This document shows, piece by piece, positions 42,300 to 51,391 of a DNA stretch of 64,000 bases. The stretch is from the NCBI RefSeq assembly GCF_003259315.1, contig NZ_QLLT01000006.1, forward strand, positions 230,302-294,301, read 5' to 3'. The number at the start of each line of letters is the position of its first letter. The stretch's first letter is position 1. This DNA comes from Kitasatospora sp. SolWspMP-SS2h. GTDB lineage: Bacteria; Actinomycetota; Actinomycetes; Streptomycetales; Streptomycetaceae. The translations under genes and the position numbers were made by a program. Under the pieces are notes generated by a model that saw only the letters and a program-made list of their open reading frames with translations, made no database searches and had not been told where the DNA came from.

Positions 42300-44414
42300 T
42301 CACGCCGGGCGCTGGAGCACCATCAGGGCGCGGTCGGGCAGGCGCAGGGTGTCACCGGCCTTGACCCGGGGGCCGGTGCCGCGCGGCGGCAGGGTGGGCA
42401 GCGCGGTGTCGACGACGACCTGCCAGGCCTCGCCGTGCCCGGCCGGGACGGTGAAGGTGAGCGGCTCGGAGTGGGCGTTGAACAGCAGCAGGAAGGAGTC
42501 GTCGACGATCTTGCCGCCGCGCCGGTCGGGCTCGGAGATCGCGTTGCCGTTGAGGAAGACGGTCAGCGACTTCGCGTAGGTGGTGGACCAGTCCCGCTTG
42601 GTCATCTCCTCGCCGGCCGGGGTGAACCAGGCGATGTCGGTGAGGTCGTCGTGGGTGCCGGAGACCGGGCGGCCGTGGAAGAAGCGGCGGCGGCGGAAGA
42701 CCGGGTGGTCGCGGCGCAGCCAGATCATGGCCTGGGTGAACTCCAGCAGGGAGGCGTCGGCGCCGTCCCCGTCCCAGTGCACCCAGGTCAGTTCGGAGTC
42801 CTGGCAGTAGGCGTTGTTGTTGCCGCGCTGAGTGCGTCCGGCCTCGTCGCCGTGGCAGAGCATCGGGACGCCCTGGGAGAGCATCAGGGTGGCGATGAAG
42901 TTGCGCTGCTGGCGGGCGCGCAGCTCCAGCACGGCGGGGTCGGTGGTGCCGCCCTCGGCGCCGCAGTTCCAGGAGCGGTTGTGCGACTCGCCGTCCCGGT
43001 TGTCCTCGCCGTTGGCCTCGTTGTGCTTGTCGTTGTAGGAGACCAGGTCGCGCAGGGTGAAGCCGTCGTGACAGGTGACGAAGTTGATCGAGGCGATCGG
43101 GCGGCGGCCGTCGTCCTGGTAGAGGTCGGAGGAGCCGGTCAGCCGGGAGCCGAACTCGGCCAGCGTCGCGGGCTCGCCGCGCCAGAAGTCCCGGACGGTG
43201 TCGCGGTACTTGCCGTTCCACTCGGTCCACAGCGGCGGGAAGTTGCCGACCTGGTAGCCGCCCTCGCCGAGGTCCCAGGGCTCGGCGATCAGCTTGGCCT
43301 GCGAGACCACCGGGTCCTGCTGGACCAGGTCGAAGAACGAGGAGAGCCGGTCGACCTCGTGGAACTGCCGGGCCAGCGTCGCGGCCAGGTCGAAGCGGAA
43401 GCCGTCCACGTGCATCTCGGTGACCCAGTAGCGCAGCGAGTCCATGATCATCTGGAGCACGTGCGGACTGCGCATCAGCAGCGAGTTGCCGGTGCCGGTG
43501 GTGTCCTCGTAGAAGCGCTGGTCCTTGGCGAGCCGGTAGTAGGAGGCGTTGTCCAGGCCGCGGAAGGAGAGCGTGGGGCCCAGGTGGTTGCCCTCCGCGG
43601 TGTGGTTGTACACCACGTCGAGGATCACCTCGATGCCGGCCGCGTGCAGCGCCTTGACCATCGACTTGAACTCCTGCACCTGCTGGCCGCGGTCGCCGGT
43701 GGAGGAGTACGAGGAGTGCGGGGCGAAGAAGCCGACGCTGTTGTAGCCCCAGTAGTTCGCCAGCCCCAGGTCGCGCAGCCGGTGGTCGCGGACGAACTGG
43801 TGCACCGGCATCAGCTCGATCGCGGTGACGCCCAGCTTGGCCAGGTGCTCGATCACCGCCGGGTGGGCCAGGCCCGCGTACGTGCCGCGGATCTCCTCGG
43901 GGATGCCCGGGTGCAGCTCGGTCAGGCCCTTGACGTGCGCCTCGTAGAGCACGGTGCGGTGGTAGTCGGTGCGCGGCGGCCGGTCGGTGCCCCAGTCGAA
44001 GTACGGGTTGATCACCACCGAGTGCATGGTGTGCGGGGCCGAGTCCAGGTCGTTGCGGCGCTCGGGCGCGCCGAAGTGGTAGCCGTACACCGACTCGTCC
44101 CAGTCGATGTGGCCGCTCATCGCCTTCGCGTACGGGTCGAGCAGCAGCTTCGCGGCGTTGTGCCGCTGCCCGAGGCCCGGCTGGTACGGGCCGTGCACGC
44201 GGAAGCCGTAGCGCTGGCCGGGCTGGATGCCCGGCAGGTAGGCGTGCCGGACGAAGGCGTCGGCCTCGCGGAGCTCGACCACCGTCTCGGAGCCGTCCTC
44301 GGCGATCAGGCAGAGTTCGATCCGGTGCGCGCTCTCGGAGAAGACGGCGAAGTTGGTGCCCGCCCCGTCGTAGGTGGCGCCGAGCGGGTACGGTTTCCCC
44401 GGCCAGACCTGCAT
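42300..44414 (-). CDS. glgX: Glycogen debranching enzyme GlgX
   Basis: 704-aa GH13 isoamylase-type enzyme hydrolysing alpha-1,6 branches of glycogen. MQVWPGKPYPLGATYDGAG and GTNFAVFSESAHRIELCL form the CBM48 module. The barrel follows: VILDVVYNHTAEGNHLGPTL, nucleophile in DGFRFDLAATLAR, acid in KLIAEPWDLGEGGYQVGNFP, FVTCHDGFTLRDLVSYNDKH and SQGVPMLCHGDEAGRTQRGN. Complete and of standard length. It supplies linear maltodextrins to TreY and TreZ encoded downstream. Confidence 0.95.
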   Translation of the reverse strand: MQVWPGKPYPLGATYDGAGTNFAVFSESAHRIELCLIAEDGSETVVELREADAFVRHAYLPGIQPGQRYGFRVHGPYQPGLGQRHNAAKLLLDPYAKAMSGHIDWDESVYGYHFGAPERRNDLDSAPHTMHSVVINPYFDWGTDRPPRTDYHRTVLYEAHVKGLTELHPGIPEEIRGTYAGLAHPAVIEHLAKLGVTAIELMPVHQFVRDHRLRDLGLANYWGYNSVGFFAPHSSYSSTGDRGQQVQEFKSMVKALHAAGIEVILDVVYNHTAEGNHLGPTLSFRGLDNASYYRLAKDQRFYEDTTGTGNSLLMRSPHVLQMIMDSLRYWVTEMHVDGFRFDLAATLARQFHEVDRLSSFFDLVQQDPVVSQAKLIAEPWDLGEGGYQVGNFPPLWTEWNGKYRDTVRDFWRGEPATLAEFGSRLTGSSDLYQDDGRRPIASINFVTCHDGFTLRDLVSYNDKHNEANGEDNRDGESHNRSWNCGAEGGTTDPAVLELRARQQRNFIATLMLSQGVPMLCHGDEAGRTQRGNNNAYCQDSELTWVHWDGDGADASLLEFTQAMIWLRRDHPVFRRRRFFHGRPVSGTHDDLTDIAWFTPAGEEMTKRDWSTTYAKSLTVFLNGNAISEPDRRGGKIVDDSFLLLFNAHSEPLTFTVPAGHGEAWQVVVDTALPTLPPRGTGPRVKAGDTLRLPDRALMVLQRPA

Positions 44415-44695
44415 GTGTCCTCAACTTCCTTGTGCCTGAGGCGAACTGGCGCTCCCAAGAGGGTTTCCCAGAGGGCTTCCCGGTGGAGCGCCCGGCCATG
44501 TGCGGAGCGGCAACCAGGTGACGCACGGCACACCCGCATACTCCCCGGCGACGGCCCGAACTCCCCGCCCATCCGCGCGTGGTTCGCCCGAACGGGTGTC
44601 CCAGCGGCCCGGTCCGTCGGCGTGGCGTGGCCGGGCGGTGACGCACCGTCGGGGCCGGGTCCGCTTGCTGTCAAGAGGGCTGCGGCCCGGCGGCG

Positions 44696-44720
44696 CCGGA
44701 CGATACCCTTGATCGTCCGG
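44696..44720. promoter_or_regulatory. Inverted repeat CCGGACGAT-N7-ATCGTCCGG
   Basis: Perfect 9-bp arms with a 7-bp spacer, 107 bp upstream of the gene at 44828. It is a likely operator by its form. No other gene is apparent in 44415-44827. Confidence 0.45.
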
Positions 44721-44827
44721 ACCGCGAGCCCCGGGCCCACGCGGCGTGCGACCAGGGCCGTCGTGGTGGACGGATCCAGCGGACGCACCGTCACCCGTAG
44801 GGCGGCGGACGAGAGGTGAGGTAGCGG

Positions 44828-46075
44828 ATGGGGTTCCCCGCCGGCGGCGACGGCACGGACCCGCGGGCCGGGAGCAGCGAGGCCCCGACGCTGATCGTCC
44901 GCGGCGGCCGCGGACCGCTGCCCCCGCCGGGCGGCCCGGCCGAGGGGACGCCGCCCGCCTGGGCCGCCGACCAGTGGGACGACGCCTACCGCCGGGTCCG
45001 GCTGGCCGGCCGCGCCTACGTCTGGCTCAACCTGGTCGAGCAGCGGATGCGCGCCCTGGTCGACGAGGTGCTGCGCCCCGTCTACGCGCCCGCGCACGGC
45101 GAGGAGTGGGTCACCGCCGCCGCCGGACCGGCCGGCGAGGAGTGGGTGCACCGGGCCGCCGCCGTGCGCGAGGTCTCCCGCCGCAAGGGCTACCTGCTCG
45201 ACCCGGCGGACGACGACCCGCTGGTCTTCCTCACCCTGCCGCAGCTGCGCGAACTGATGGTGCAGCACTGGCCGTGCTTCGAACCGCACCTGGTGGATCG
45301 CCGGGAGGTCGAGCTGGCGCTCGACGAACTGGAGGTCGCCCGGCACGTGGTCTCCCGCAACCGGGCCCTGTCGCAGACCGTCCTCGACCAGACCGAGCGG
45401 GCCGCCGCCCGGCTGCTGGCCCTGCTCGACGGCGGACACGGCGGGGTGCCCGCCGACGTGGTCGAGGAACTCGTCGCCGGCCGCTACGCCGACGTGGTCG
45501 CCGTGCACGCCGACCGGGTCCGGCTCCAGCGCGACCTGCCGGTCGAGGACCTGCTCGACGGGGCCCGCCGACTGGACGCGGTCGGCATCGGCCTGGGCAT
45601 GCTCTGCCAGAACTACACCGGCAAGCGGCTGGTCCGGCTGGCCGCCGAGGGCTGCCGGGTGCGGCTGCTGTTCCTCAACCCGGCGAGCAGCGCCGTGCGC
45701 CGCCGCGAACGCGAACTGGGCATCGGACGCGGCGAGCTGGGGCGCGCCGTGGAGATGAACATCATGCACGTGCGCCGGGTCCGGGCCCGGCTGCGCGACC
45801 CGGGCAGCTTCGAGATCCGGGTGTTCGACGAACTGCCCCGGTTCACCGCCTACCTGGTCGAGGGCCAGCGCACCACCGGCGCCGGCGGGCGGCGGCGCTC
45901 CACCGACCTCGGCGTCGTCCAGCCCTACCTGCGCCGGGCGCGCGGCATCGAGTCGCCCGCGCTGGTGCTGCGCGGCGGCGCCGGGCAGGACCCCGGCGGC
46001 ACCGAACCCGGGCTGCTGGAGGTCTACCGCGAGGAGTTCGAGGACCTGTGGGGGGACTCCCGGCCGGTGTCCTGA
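44828..46075 (+). CDS. DUF5919-like protein with helical N-terminal domain
   Basis: 415-aa cytoplasmic protein. After a disordered Gly/Pro start (1-45), residues about 50-165 are helical (AYRRVRLAGRAYVWLNLVEQ, VREVSRRKGYLLDPADDDPL, LRELMVQHWPCFEPHL), reminiscent of HEPN-type domains such as the Swt1 family. The C-terminal part (about 235-400) resembles DUF5919, a phospholipase-D-like fold: LDAVGIGLGMLCQNYTGKRL, GCRVRLLFLNPASSAV, FEIRVFDELPRFTAYLV. The HKD catalytic motif of active PLDs is not seen. ATG 44828 has GAGGTGAGG at 6 nt. Both domain calls are from memory of sequence style and need a profile search. Confidence 0.72.
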   Translation: MGFPAGGDGTDPRAGSSEAPTLIVRGGRGPLPPPGGPAEGTPPAWAADQWDDAYRRVRLAGRAYVWLNLVEQRMRALVDEVLRPVYAPAHGEEWVTAAAGPAGEEWVHRAAAVREVSRRKGYLLDPADDDPLVFLTLPQLRELMVQHWPCFEPHLVDRREVELALDELEVARHVVSRNRALSQTVLDQTERAAARLLALLDGGHGGVPADVVEELVAGRYADVVAVHADRVRLQRDLPVEDLLDGARRLDAVGIGLGMLCQNYTGKRLVRLAAEGCRVRLLFLNPASSAVRRRERELGIGRGELGRAVEMNIMHVRRVRARLRDPGSFEIRVFDELPRFTAYLVEGQRTTGAGGRRRSTDLGVVQPYLRRARGIESPALVLRGGAGQDPGGTEPGLLEVYREEFEDLWGDSRPVS

Positions 46076-46178
46076 GCGCGTGCCCGACCACGCCCGGGGC
46101 AGGAGTGCCGCGGGCGCTGTCACTGCGCCGCGCGATGATGGACCCACCCTGGCAGTGCTGACGGAAGGACACACCCCC

Positions 46179-46886
46179 ATGACCTGGTGGAAGGGGCCGC
46201 TCACCGGTTTCGACCTGGAGACCACCGGCACCGACCCGGAGGCGTCCCGGATCGTCACCGCCGCCGTGGTCGACACCCTCGGCGGCGGCGTCGAACGGGC
46301 CACCACCTGGCTGCTCGACCCCGGCGTCCCGATACCCGCCGAGGCCGCCGCGATCCACGGCATCACCGACGCCGAGGCCCGCGCGCACGGCCGCCCGGCC
46401 GCCGAGGCGATCGAGGAGATCGCCCGCGCCCTGGCCGACCGGCTGGCCGCCGGGCGGCCCGTGGTCGCCTTCAACGCCCCCTTCGACCTCTCCCTGCTCG
46501 ACGCCGAACTGCGCCGCCACCGCCTGCCCACGCTGGCCGACCGCCTCGGCGGGCCGGTCACCCCGGTGGTCGACGCGATGGTCGTCGACCGCGCGCTGGA
46601 CAAGTACCGCAAGGGCTCGCGCACCCTCCAGCGGGTCTGCGAGGTCTACGGCGTCGAACTGCGCGACGCGCACGAGGCCGGCAGCGACGCGCTGGCCGCC
46701 GTCCGGGTCGCCGTCGCCCTCGGCCACCGCTACCCCGCGCAGGCCGGCGACCTGCCGCTGGACGAACTGCACCGGCGGCAGATCGACTGGCACCGGGCCT
46801 GGGCCACCGACCTGCAGAGCTGGCTGCGCCGCAAGGACCCGGCGGCCGTGGTCGACCCGCGCTGGCCGCTCAAGCAGGCCTCCTAG
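46179..46886 (+). CDS. DnaQ-like 3'-5' exonuclease
   Basis: 235-aa DEDD exonuclease of the DNA polymerase III epsilon type. ExoI FDLETTGTDPEASRIV (Asp-x-Glu, 11-26), ExoII VVAFNAPFDLSLLDAELRR (Asp), ExoIII HEAGSDALAAVRVAVAL (His-x4-Asp, DEDDh). Short stand-alone exonucleases of this kind are usual in streptomycetes as accessory proofreading or repair enzymes. ATG 46179 with GGAAGGA 9 nt upstream is better than longer in-frame starts. It lies 103 nt after the DUF5919-like gene on the same strand and may be cotranscribed. Confidence 0.9.
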   Translation: MTWWKGPLTGFDLETTGTDPEASRIVTAAVVDTLGGGVERATTWLLDPGVPIPAEAAAIHGITDAEARAHGRPAAEAIEEIARALADRLAAGRPVVAFNAPFDLSLLDAELRRHRLPTLADRLGGPVTPVVDAMVVDRALDKYRKGSRTLQRVCEVYGVELRDAHEAGSDALAAVRVAVALGHRYPAQAGDLPLDELHRRQIDWHRAWATDLQSWLRRKDPAAVVDPRWPLKQAS

Positions 46887-46975
46887 CGCTCCGGCGCTCC
46901 GGCGCTCCGGCGCCCGCGCGCCAGCCGCCCGCCGGTGGGTCCGCCGGTGGTCTCCCGCCGGTGGCTTTCCGCCGG
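46886..46975. repeat. Short tandem repeats after the exonuclease gene
   Basis: Three copies of GCGCTCCG (46886-46909) and then four spaced copies of about CCGCCGGTGG in the gap between two convergent genes. Probably slippage; they may form alternative hairpins. Confidence 0.5.
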
Positions 46976-46989
46976 GGACCGACGGCCCG

Positions 46990-47991
46990 TCAGGACTGCG
47001 GGAAGTCGAAGGCGTAGCCCTGCGCGACCAGCCACGGCAGCAGCTGCTTGAGCGCCGCCACCGTCTGGCTGCGGTCGCCGCCGCCGTCGTGCATCAGCAC
47101 CACCCCGCCCGGGCGCAGGTCGTGCTGCACGTTGGCGACGATCGCCTGCACGCCCGGCCGCGACCAGTCGCGCGGGTCGACCGACCAGCCCAGCGACTTC
47201 ATGCCCAGGTCGGCGCCGATCCGCTCGTTCTCCGCGGTGAAGTCGCCGCCCGGGGCGCGCCACCAGGCGATCGGCGTGCCGTCGCCCGCCGCGTGCTCGA
47301 TCATCGACCTGGCGTCGGCGATCTCCGCGACCTGCCGCTCGTGCGACCGGGTGTGCATCGGCTGCGGGTGGTCCACGGTGTGGTCGCACAGCCGGTGGCC
47401 CTCGGCCACGATCCGCCGCACCGCCGCCGGGCGGGCCTGCGCGTTGCCGCCGATCTCGCAGAACGTCGCCTTCGCGCCGTACTGCGCCAGCAGGTCCAGC
47501 ACCTGCCCGGTGGCCGGGCCCGGACCGTCGTCGAAGGTCAGCGCCACCGTCCGCCCGCCCGAGGCGGTGTGCCGCAGCACGTGGGAGGCGGGCACGGGCG
47601 CGGACGGCCGGGCGGGGGTGGCGGGCCGCGAGGCGCTCGGGCTCGCGGACGGCGCGGCGGACCCGGGCGCGGACGGGGACGAGGACGGGGAGGCGTACGG
47701 CGAGGCCGGGGCGGTGCTGCCGCCCGGGGCGGGCGGCGCCGGAGTGCGGCCGGGGACGGCGCCCGTCTCCCGGTCCCCGTCCGGGGTGGGCCGCACCGCC
47801 GACGAAGTCCCGTCCGCCGTACCGGTCGTGCCCGTGCTCGCGCTCGGTGGGGCCGAGCGGTGCGCGGCGTCCCCCGCCGCGGCGGGGGTGCCCGGCGCAC
47901 CGCACGCCACCAGCAGGGCGGACGTGCCGAGCAGCGCGCAGGCACCGAGCAGCAGGGGACGACGGGGGGCGGGTATGCGGGACTTCACCAC
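46990..47991 (-). CDS. Polysaccharide deacetylase, lipoprotein
   Basis: 333-aa exported NodB-domain enzyme removing N-acetyl groups from peptidoglycan, chitin or exopolysaccharide. Signal with lipobox LLVAC near residue 23, a Ser/Pro/Thr-rich tether (about 30-140), then the CE4 motifs: TFDDGPGP (152-159), HTVDHP (204-209) as metal-binding His pair, WWRAPGGDF, DPRDW and VVLMHDGG. Start GTG 47991 with AGGAG at 7 nt. The unusually long Ser/Pro tether suggests it spans the cell wall. Convergent with the DnaQ-like gene. Confidence 0.92.
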   Translation of the reverse strand: MVKSRIPAPRRPLLLGACALLGTSALLVACGAPGTPAAAGDAAHRSAPPSASTGTTGTADGTSSAVRPTPDGDRETGAVPGRTPAPPAPGGSTAPASPYASPSSSPSAPGSAAPSASPSASRPATPARPSAPVPASHVLRHTASGGRTVALTFDDGPGPATGQVLDLLAQYGAKATFCEIGGNAQARPAAVRRIVAEGHRLCDHTVDHPQPMHTRSHERQVAEIADARSMIEHAAGDGTPIAWWRAPGGDFTAENERIGADLGMKSLGWSVDPRDWSRPGVQAIVANVQHDLRPGGVVLMHDGGGDRSQTVAALKQLLPWLVAQGYAFDFPQS

Positions 47992-48115
47992 GGGGCGACT
48001 CCTGACGTCGTACCGGCCGCCTGGGGGCGGGGCGTCCGGTACGACGCCAGGCACGAGCGGGGTGGTTCCGTCCGGAGGTGCGCCGCGCCACGGGGCGGGC
48101 ACCGGACGGAAGCGG

Positions 48116-49000
48116 TCAGAACGCGAACCAGCGTACTGCCGTCGCTCCGTCACGCAGCGAGTCCACCCGGCGACGGAACTCGGCCCCGGCGGCCGGGTTC
48201 CCGGCCGCCTGCTGGGCCACCCACGCGGCGCTCGCGGTCTCCCGCGCCCCGCGCAGCACCGCGAACCCGGGCCACTCCCGGACGTCCCACCCGTAGGCCG
48301 AGTTGAACGCCGCGACCTCCTCGGCCGGGACGCCGTACCGGTCCTGACTGAGCGCCAGCACCACCAGGTCGTGCTCGCGGAAGTCCGCGGCCATGTACTC
48401 CAGGTCGAGCAGCACCGGGCCGTCCGGGGTGACGTGCACGTTGCGCGGCAGCGCGTCGCCGTGGATCGGGCCCGGCGGCAGGGCCGGGGCCAGCTCGGCG
48501 ATCGCGGTGACAAAGCTCTCTTTCCGGGCCCGCAGGAACTCCGCGTCGGCCGGGTCGACGTGGCCCTCGGCGGCGGCCAGCCAACTGTCCACCGGTGCCA
48601 GCAGGTCGCGCCGCCCGAGCGGGACGGGGGCCCGCGGCAGCGCGTGCAGCGCCGTCAGCAGCGGTGCCAGGTCGGCCGGCCGGGCCGGGCGGACCGCGGG
48701 TGCCAGCCGGTGCCACCACGTCACCGGGTGCTCCCGCACCACCCGCACCCCGCCCCCGGCCGGGCGCACCACCGGCACCCCGGCGCCGTCCAGCCAGGCG
48801 GCCAGCGCCAGTTCGCGCTCCGCGCGGGCCGTGCCGGCCTCGCCCGGCGTCCGCCCGACCTTGGCCACCAGGCCCTCGGCGGGCAGTTCGAAGACGGCGT
48901 TCTGCCCGAGCGCGAGCAGCGCGGCCCCGGCCGGGTCGATCCCGGCCGGGGCGGATGCTTCCTGCAGGAGGGCCAGCGCCCTCGGTTCGTCGAAGATCAC
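48116..49000 (-). CDS. Phosphotransferase, aminoglycoside-kinase (APH) family
   Basis: 294-aa kinase-like protein. The ATP-binding N-lobe includes GQNAVFELPAEGLVAKVGRT (Lys) and ERELALAAWL. The catalytic loop is PIHGDALPRNVHVTPDG (HGDxxxxN) and the metal site VLLDLEYMAADF (LDLE). This fold phosphorylates small molecules, often choline, homoserine or aminoglycosides. Resistance cannot be assumed; most streptomycete members have no tested function. ATG 49000. On the minus strand just upstream of the deacetylase gene (124 nt). Confidence 0.88.
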   Translation of the reverse strand: MIFDEPRALALLQEASAPAGIDPAGAALLALGQNAVFELPAEGLVAKVGRTPGEAGTARAERELALAAWLDGAGVPVVRPAGGGVRVVREHPVTWWHRLAPAVRPARPADLAPLLTALHALPRAPVPLGRRDLLAPVDSWLAAAEGHVDPADAEFLRARKESFVTAIAELAPALPPGPIHGDALPRNVHVTPDGPVLLDLEYMAADFREHDLVVLALSQDRYGVPAEEVAAFNSAYGWDVREWPGFAVLRGARETASAAWVAQQAAGNPAAGAEFRRRVDSLRDGATAVRWFAF

Positions 49001-49108
49001 CCGTCCATTGTCGGGGAACCTCCGGGCCCGGCACCGGCCCCCGTCGGCGCGCCGCCGGAGAGCTGCCAGCGCGCCGCCGGAGGGCAGCCGGAGCGCCGTG
49101 GGGCCGGG

Positions 49109-51391
49109 CTACCGGTGGGGGCCGGCGCCCAGCAGCTCGGGCCGGCCGCCCCGCGGGGTGCCTGCCGGAGTGCCTGCCGGGCCGTCCGGGCCGGTCGCCG
49201 GGTCGGTGGCCGGGGTGGCGGCCGGGGTCTCGGCCTCGATCCTGGGGAGCCAGTGCAGCCAGCGGGGGAGGTACCAGTTCCGCTCGTCGAGCAGGGTCAT
49301 CACGGCGGGGAGCAGCACGGCCCGGATGACCGTGGCGTCGATCAGGACGGCGACGGCGAGGCCGACGCCCATCTGCTTCATGGACTGCACGGAGAGCGTC
49401 CCGAAGACCGCGAAGACGCCGACCATGATGACCGCGGCGCTGGTGACCACGCCGGCGGTGCTGCGGATGCCGTGGGCGACGGCGTCCCGGGTGCTCAGGC
49501 CGCGGTCGCGGGCCTCCTTGATCCGGGAGACCACGAAGACGTGGTAGTCCATCGAGAGGCCGAAGAGGATCACGAACAGGAACAGCGGGACCCAGCTCTC
49601 GACCGCCCCGACGCCCGCGGTGCCGATCAGGGCGGCGCCGACGCCGTGCTGGAAGACCAGCGACAGCACGCCGTAGGCCGCGCCGACGGAGAGCAGGTTG
49701 AGCAGGACGGCGGTGACGGCGACGGACAGCGAGCGGAAGGAGAGCAGCATCAGCAGGAAGGCGAGGGCGACCACGAAGCAGAGCACCGGCAGCATCGAGT
49801 CGGACATCTGCCGGTTGAAGTCGACCGACCCGGCGGTCTCGCCGGTGACCGGGGCCTCGGTGCCGGGGACCTTCCCGACCGTGGCCGGGACGACCTCCTC
49901 GCGCAGCGCCCTGAGGGCGGCGGCCGAGACGGCGTCGTTTCCGCTGCCGTAGAGCGGGATGTCGACCGTCGCGACGTTCTGCCCGGCGTGCACGGTGAGC
50001 TCGGTGGGGCCGTGCATCCGGCCGGTGGCCAGTGCCCGGGACTGCAGGTCGGCCAGCGCCCGGGTCATTTCGGGGGAGGTGATGTCGCGGGCCCTGACCA
50101 CCACGGTGGCGGGGGCGGGGCTGCCGGGGAAGGCGGCCTCGATCCGCTGCGCGGTGGCGACCAGGGCGTTGCCCTTCGGGAGCTGCTGCTGGAAGGTGAG
50201 GTTCGCGGTGCGCATGGTCAGCAGCGGGGCGGCGACCGCCAGCAGTAGGCCGGTGGCGAGGACGGCGGCGGCCAGCGGGCGGCGCAGGACGGGGGTGAGC
50301 GCCGCGCCCCAGAACCGGCTGCCGCCCCGGGCGGCGCGCCGCGGGCGGCCCGGGAAGGGCAGGCGGCCCTTCTCGACCCGGTCTCCGAGCATCGAGAGCA
50401 GCGCGGGCAGCACCGTCAGCGAGCCGAGCACGGCGGCGACCACGACCACGATGGTGGCGAAGGACATCGCCCGGAAGTCGGCGATGCCGGTGAGGAACAT
50501 GCCGGCCATGGCGACCACCACGGTGACGCCGGAGACCAGGACGGCCCGGCCGCTGGTGGCGGCGGCGATCCGCAGCGCGGTGGCGCGGTCGCGGCCGGCG
50601 GCCCGCTCCTCGCGCTCCCGGCGCAGGTAGAACAGGCAGTAGTCGACGCCGACGGCCAGGCCGACCAGCAGCATCACCGAGCCGGCGTCGTCGCTGGTGT
50701 GCAGCAGCCCGGAGCAGAGGGCGACCAGGCCGCCGGCGGCGACGAAGGCGGTGATCGCCAGCACCACCGGCAGGACGGCGGCGACCACGGCCCCGAAGGC
50801 GATCAGCAGGATGCCCAGGGCGAGCGGCACGGCCGTCCACTCGGCGCGGGCGAAGTCGTCGCGGAACCGGTCGGCGAACCACTTGCCGGAGCTGGCCCGC
50901 CCGTACTCCTCGATCAGGAAGTCGGCGTGCCGCCGCTGCACGCCGGCCACCGCGTCCACCACCGCGGGCACGTTGGCCACCGCGGCCTCGTCGTCCGCCC
51001 CGTCGACCGTGAAGCGCAGCAGGGCGGAGTGCCCGTCCGCGGAGACCGCGCCGGTGTCGTACGGGCTGAGCTCCCCGGAGGTGCGGCCGGTGCCGCGGAC
51101 GGCGGCGGCGACCTGCTCGACGGCGGCCCGGAAGGCCGGGTCGTCGGCCGTCAGGGCGGCGTTCCGCACCAGCACGGTCTCGCCGGCCGGGGACTCGACG
51201 CCCGCCTCGTCCAGGATCCTCGCGGCCCGGGCGACCTGGCCCGGCAGCGACTCGGCGGCGGTGACCTTGTCGGAGCCGTGCGCCCCGCCCAGGTAGGAGA
51301 CCAGGACGACGAACAGCAGCCAGCCGAAGACCGCGGTCTTCCGGTGGCGGGCGCTCCAGGCGCCCATCGTGGCGGCGATTCCTTGCTTCAC
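49109..51391 (-). CDS. MMPL/RND-family transporter
   Basis: 760-aa polytopic pump with the duplicated MMPL fold: TM1 around 18-38 (KTAVFGWLLFVVLVSYLGG), extracytoplasmic loop, TM2-6 with AVGVDYCLFYLRREREERAA as first signature, second loop, and GLSMDYHVFVVSRIKEARDR as second signature. Such proteins export drugs, lipids or siderophores with proton drive. The GTG at 51391 opens the membrane-protein start; a GGGGGGA purine stretch lies 8 nt upstream. It diverges from a second MMPL gene at 51882 across 490 bp. Confidence 0.92.
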   Translation of the reverse strand: MKQGIAATMGAWSARHRKTAVFGWLLFVVLVSYLGGAHGSDKVTAAESLPGQVARAARILDEAGVESPAGETVLVRNAALTADDPAFRAAVEQVAAAVRGTGRTSGELSPYDTGAVSADGHSALLRFTVDGADDEAAVANVPAVVDAVAGVQRRHADFLIEEYGRASSGKWFADRFRDDFARAEWTAVPLALGILLIAFGAVVAAVLPVVLAITAFVAAGGLVALCSGLLHTSDDAGSVMLLVGLAVGVDYCLFYLRREREERAAGRDRATALRIAAATSGRAVLVSGVTVVVAMAGMFLTGIADFRAMSFATIVVVVAAVLGSLTVLPALLSMLGDRVEKGRLPFPGRPRRAARGGSRFWGAALTPVLRRPLAAAVLATGLLLAVAAPLLTMRTANLTFQQQLPKGNALVATAQRIEAAFPGSPAPATVVVRARDITSPEMTRALADLQSRALATGRMHGPTELTVHAGQNVATVDIPLYGSGNDAVSAAALRALREEVVPATVGKVPGTEAPVTGETAGSVDFNRQMSDSMLPVLCFVVALAFLLMLLSFRSLSVAVTAVLLNLLSVGAAYGVLSLVFQHGVGAALIGTAGVGAVESWVPLFLFVILFGLSMDYHVFVVSRIKEARDRGLSTRDAVAHGIRSTAGVVTSAAVIMVGVFAVFGTLSVQSMKQMGVGLAVAVLIDATVIRAVLLPAVMTLLDERNWYLPRWLHWLPRIEAETPAATPATDPATGPDGPAGTPAGTPRGGRPELLGAGPHR

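Noticed and set aside
44500..44712. Short frame upstream of the DUF5919-like gene
   Set aside because: Low-complexity, no ribosome site, and it crosses a likely operator.
48116..49000. Aminoglycoside resistance call for the APH-like gene
   Set aside because: Only the kinase fold is shown; most streptomycete members are uncharacterised and no antibiotic cluster is near.
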